A stretch of DNA of 64,000 nucleotides from Janthinobacterium sp. UMAB-56 (GTDB lineage Bacteria; Pseudomonadota; Gammaproteobacteria; Burkholderiales; Burkholderiaceae_D): positions 1 through 64,000 of the forward strand of contig NZ_LT607665.1 of assembly GCF_900095265.1 (NCBI RefSeq), read 5' to 3'. Made by a program: the position numbers and the translations under genes. Within the stretch, counting starts at the first letter, position 1; each line of letters opens with the position of its first letter. The notes under the pieces are model-generated. The model ran no database searches. It was not told the DNA's origin and saw nothing but the letters and a program-made list of their open reading frames with translations. Positions 62,891-64,000 of the stretch are shown piece after piece.

Positions 62891-62928
62891 AAAAAGCCGC
62901 TGCTCCCGGGGGGAGGTCAGCGGCTTTT
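62891..62928 (-). terminator. Terminator of tatC
   Basis: AAAAGCCGCTG and CAGCGGCTTTT enclose a nested CTCCC/GGGAG hairpin. It lies about 20 bp after the tatC stop on the minus strand. Confidence 0.85.
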
Positions 62929-62946
62929 GCCAGTGTGCTTGCGCGT

Positions 62947-63702
62947 CTAGGACGCTTCTTCCGGCGCCTGGGTTGCCCTGACAAAGACGGGCGCCACCAG
63001 CAGGCCCAGCTCGAACAGCAGCCACATGGGGACGGCCAGCGAGAACTGGCTGACCACGTCCGGCGGCGTAACGATGGCGGCGATGACGAAGGCGCCAACG
63101 ATGACGTAGGGGCGTACTTCCTTGAGCTTGGCAACAGAAACCAGTCCCATGCGCACCAGGATCACCACCACCACGGGCACTTCGAACGTGGCGCCAAAGG
63201 CCAGGCACATCGACATGACGAAATCGAGGTAGTTTTCGATATCGGGCGTGACGGCGATCGAGGAGGGCGCGAAATTGCTAATGAAGTGAAACACGCGGCC
63301 AAAGACGAAGAAATAGCAGAAAGCCACGCCGGCGATGAACAGCAGCGACGACGAAATCACCAGCGGCGCGATCAGCCGCTTTTCATGCGTGTACAGGCCG
63401 GGAGCGATAAACGCCCACATCTGATACAGCACCCACGGCAGCGAGACGATGAAGCCAAGCAGCAAGGTCACCTTCATGGGAATCAGGAACGGCGACACCA
63501 CGCCGGTAGCGATCAGTTTCGAGCCGGCCGGCAGCGAAGCGAGCATGGGCGCGGCGATGAAGTCATAAATGTGCGAAGCACCCGGCCAGTAAAACAGGAT
63601 GCCGCAGACGATGGCAAAGCCAATCGAGGCCTTGACCAGGCGATTGCGCAGCTCGACCAGATGCGAGATAAAGGTTTCTTCCACCGGGGCTTTGCTACTC
63701 AT
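62947..63702 (-). CDS. tatC: Twin-arginine translocase subunit TatC
   Basis: This is a 251-residue inner-membrane protein with six helices that recognises the twin-arginine signal and recruits TatA. The N-terminal FISHLVELRNRLVKA (about 11-25) is the signal-binding motif. Other landmarks are the PLIxPMKV-like FLIPMKVTLLLGFIVSLP and APGLYTHEKR (about 99-108). The start overlaps the tatB stop by 4 bp (ATGA). Confidence 0.97.
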   Translation of the reverse strand: MSSKAPVEETFISHLVELRNRLVKASIGFAIVCGILFYWPGASHIYDFIAAPMLASLPAGSKLIATGVVSPFLIPMKVTLLLGFIVSLPWVLYQMWAFIAPGLYTHEKRLIAPLVISSSLLFIAGVAFCYFFVFGRVFHFISNFAPSSIAVTPDIENYLDFVMSMCLAFGATFEVPVVVVILVRMGLVSVAKLKEVRPYVIVGAFVIAAIVTPPDVVSQFSLAVPMWLLFELGLLVAPVFVRATQAPEEAS

Positions 63703-64000
63703 GAGTAAAAGGAAGACGAACTGGCGCGCGGACGAAAGCGCGCCACGCGGGCGGCCGCCGACTGCACGTGCAGCTTGCCGCCGTGGCGCTGCTTGTACCA
63801 GCCAGGGATGGCGGAATTGCGCACCAGCTTTTTGCGGCGGAATTCGCGTGCCTTGCGGGCCAGGTCATCATTGGTGGCGTGCAGCATGGCTTCATGGGCA
63901 TCGTGATGCCCATCATAGGAGCTGGAATCGCCGCGCCAGGCATTTTCCACCTCGGCCAGGTTGCCGGAGATCGAGTTTTCCACGCCATGCATGGATTTCT
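63699..64000 (-). CDS. tatB: Sec-independent translocase TatB, 3' part
   Basis: Only the 3' portion (about 99 codons) is in the window; the 5' end lies beyond 64000. The C-terminal segment has IPGWYKQRHGG and a basic tail SAAARVARFRPRA, which is typical of betaproteobacterial TatB. The N-terminal helix is outside. It is upstream of and overlaps tatC. Confidence 0.85.
   Translation of the reverse strand, partial: KSMHGVENSISGNLAEVENAWRGDSSSYDGHHDAHEAMLHATNDDLARKAREFRRKKLVRNSAIPGWYKQRHGGKLHVQSAAARVARFRPRASSSSFYS

Larger units (their letters stand above)
62600..62946. other. 347-bp gap between DUF885 gene and tatC
   Basis: It holds two terminators (one for each convergent gene) and a possible 30-aa reading frame at 62773-62865. 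The remaining 120 bp (62650-62770) contain short GC-rich dyads that did not match a riboswitch I know. Confidence 0.5.

Overview
The window is a contiguous, gene-dense, GC-rich chromosomal segment from a betaproteobacterium, most likely the Oxalobacteraceae (Janthinobacterium / Massilia / Duganella type). This is judged from the overall protein character (AhpC/F, Rep, PriA, HemE, TatBC, a Burkholderiales-type tad locus, DUF6404, VF530, DUF4404), not from a database search. No insertion sequence, prophage, CRISPR array, rRNA or tRNA gene was recognised. Most genes look like core chromosome, with a few accessory pieces.

Layout. 1-2,430: a small ABC transporter pair and a CzcE-like periplasmic metal-binding protein. 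2,443-4,806: ahpC-ahpF peroxide defence with a promoter and a well-fitting OxyR site. 4,889-8,315: a DUF3597 protein and a large NMT1-PAS-GGDEF-EAL signalling protein. 8,450-14,502: a complete ribose operon rbsBACRKD on the minus strand, preceded by an 18-bp perfect LacI-type operator. 14,581-16,529: two EamA/DMT exporters; the second has two MarR-like palindromes exactly 40 bp apart. 16,567-20,787: a four-gene minus-strand operon of unknown function with three zinc-ribbon membrane proteins and a glycine-zipper lipoprotein. 20,881-24,031: a YgiQ radical SAM protein plus small DUF4404 and VF530 proteins. 24,046-28,635: tandem paralogous M3 metallopeptidases. 28,892-30,385: DUF6404, SlyX and a RelE-like/HTH toxin-antitoxin pair. 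30,397-38,925: Rep helicase, an AtaL-like protein, a degenerate HD-GYP protein, a dihydrolipoyl-dehydrogenase-like flavoprotein divergent from an ArgP-type regulator, and PriA.

39,313-49,377: a full tad/flp pilus locus (flp, cpaA, cpaB, cpaC, lipoprotein, cpaE, cpaF, tadB, tadC, two tadE-like pseudopilins, tadG) facing a convergent NarL-type two-component system (49,381-51,740). 51,741-52,613: an AT-rich gap with no gene, holding four exact TTATNCACA DnaA boxes, four one-mismatch boxes and a duplicated box pair, next to hemE; it is a candidate replication origin or DnaA-binding locus. 52,614-62,599: hemE, an S9 peptidase translationally coupled to a 1,393-aa SNF2 helicase, a PH-like membrane protein and a DUF885 protein. 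62,947-64,000: tatC and the 3' end of tatB.

The points most worth following are the DnaA-box-rich gap beside hemE, the uncharacterised zinc-ribbon envelope operon, the coupled S9-SNF2 pair, and two signalling proteins with unusual architecture: the NMT1-sensor GGDEF/EAL protein and the HD-GYP protein that has lost its HD.
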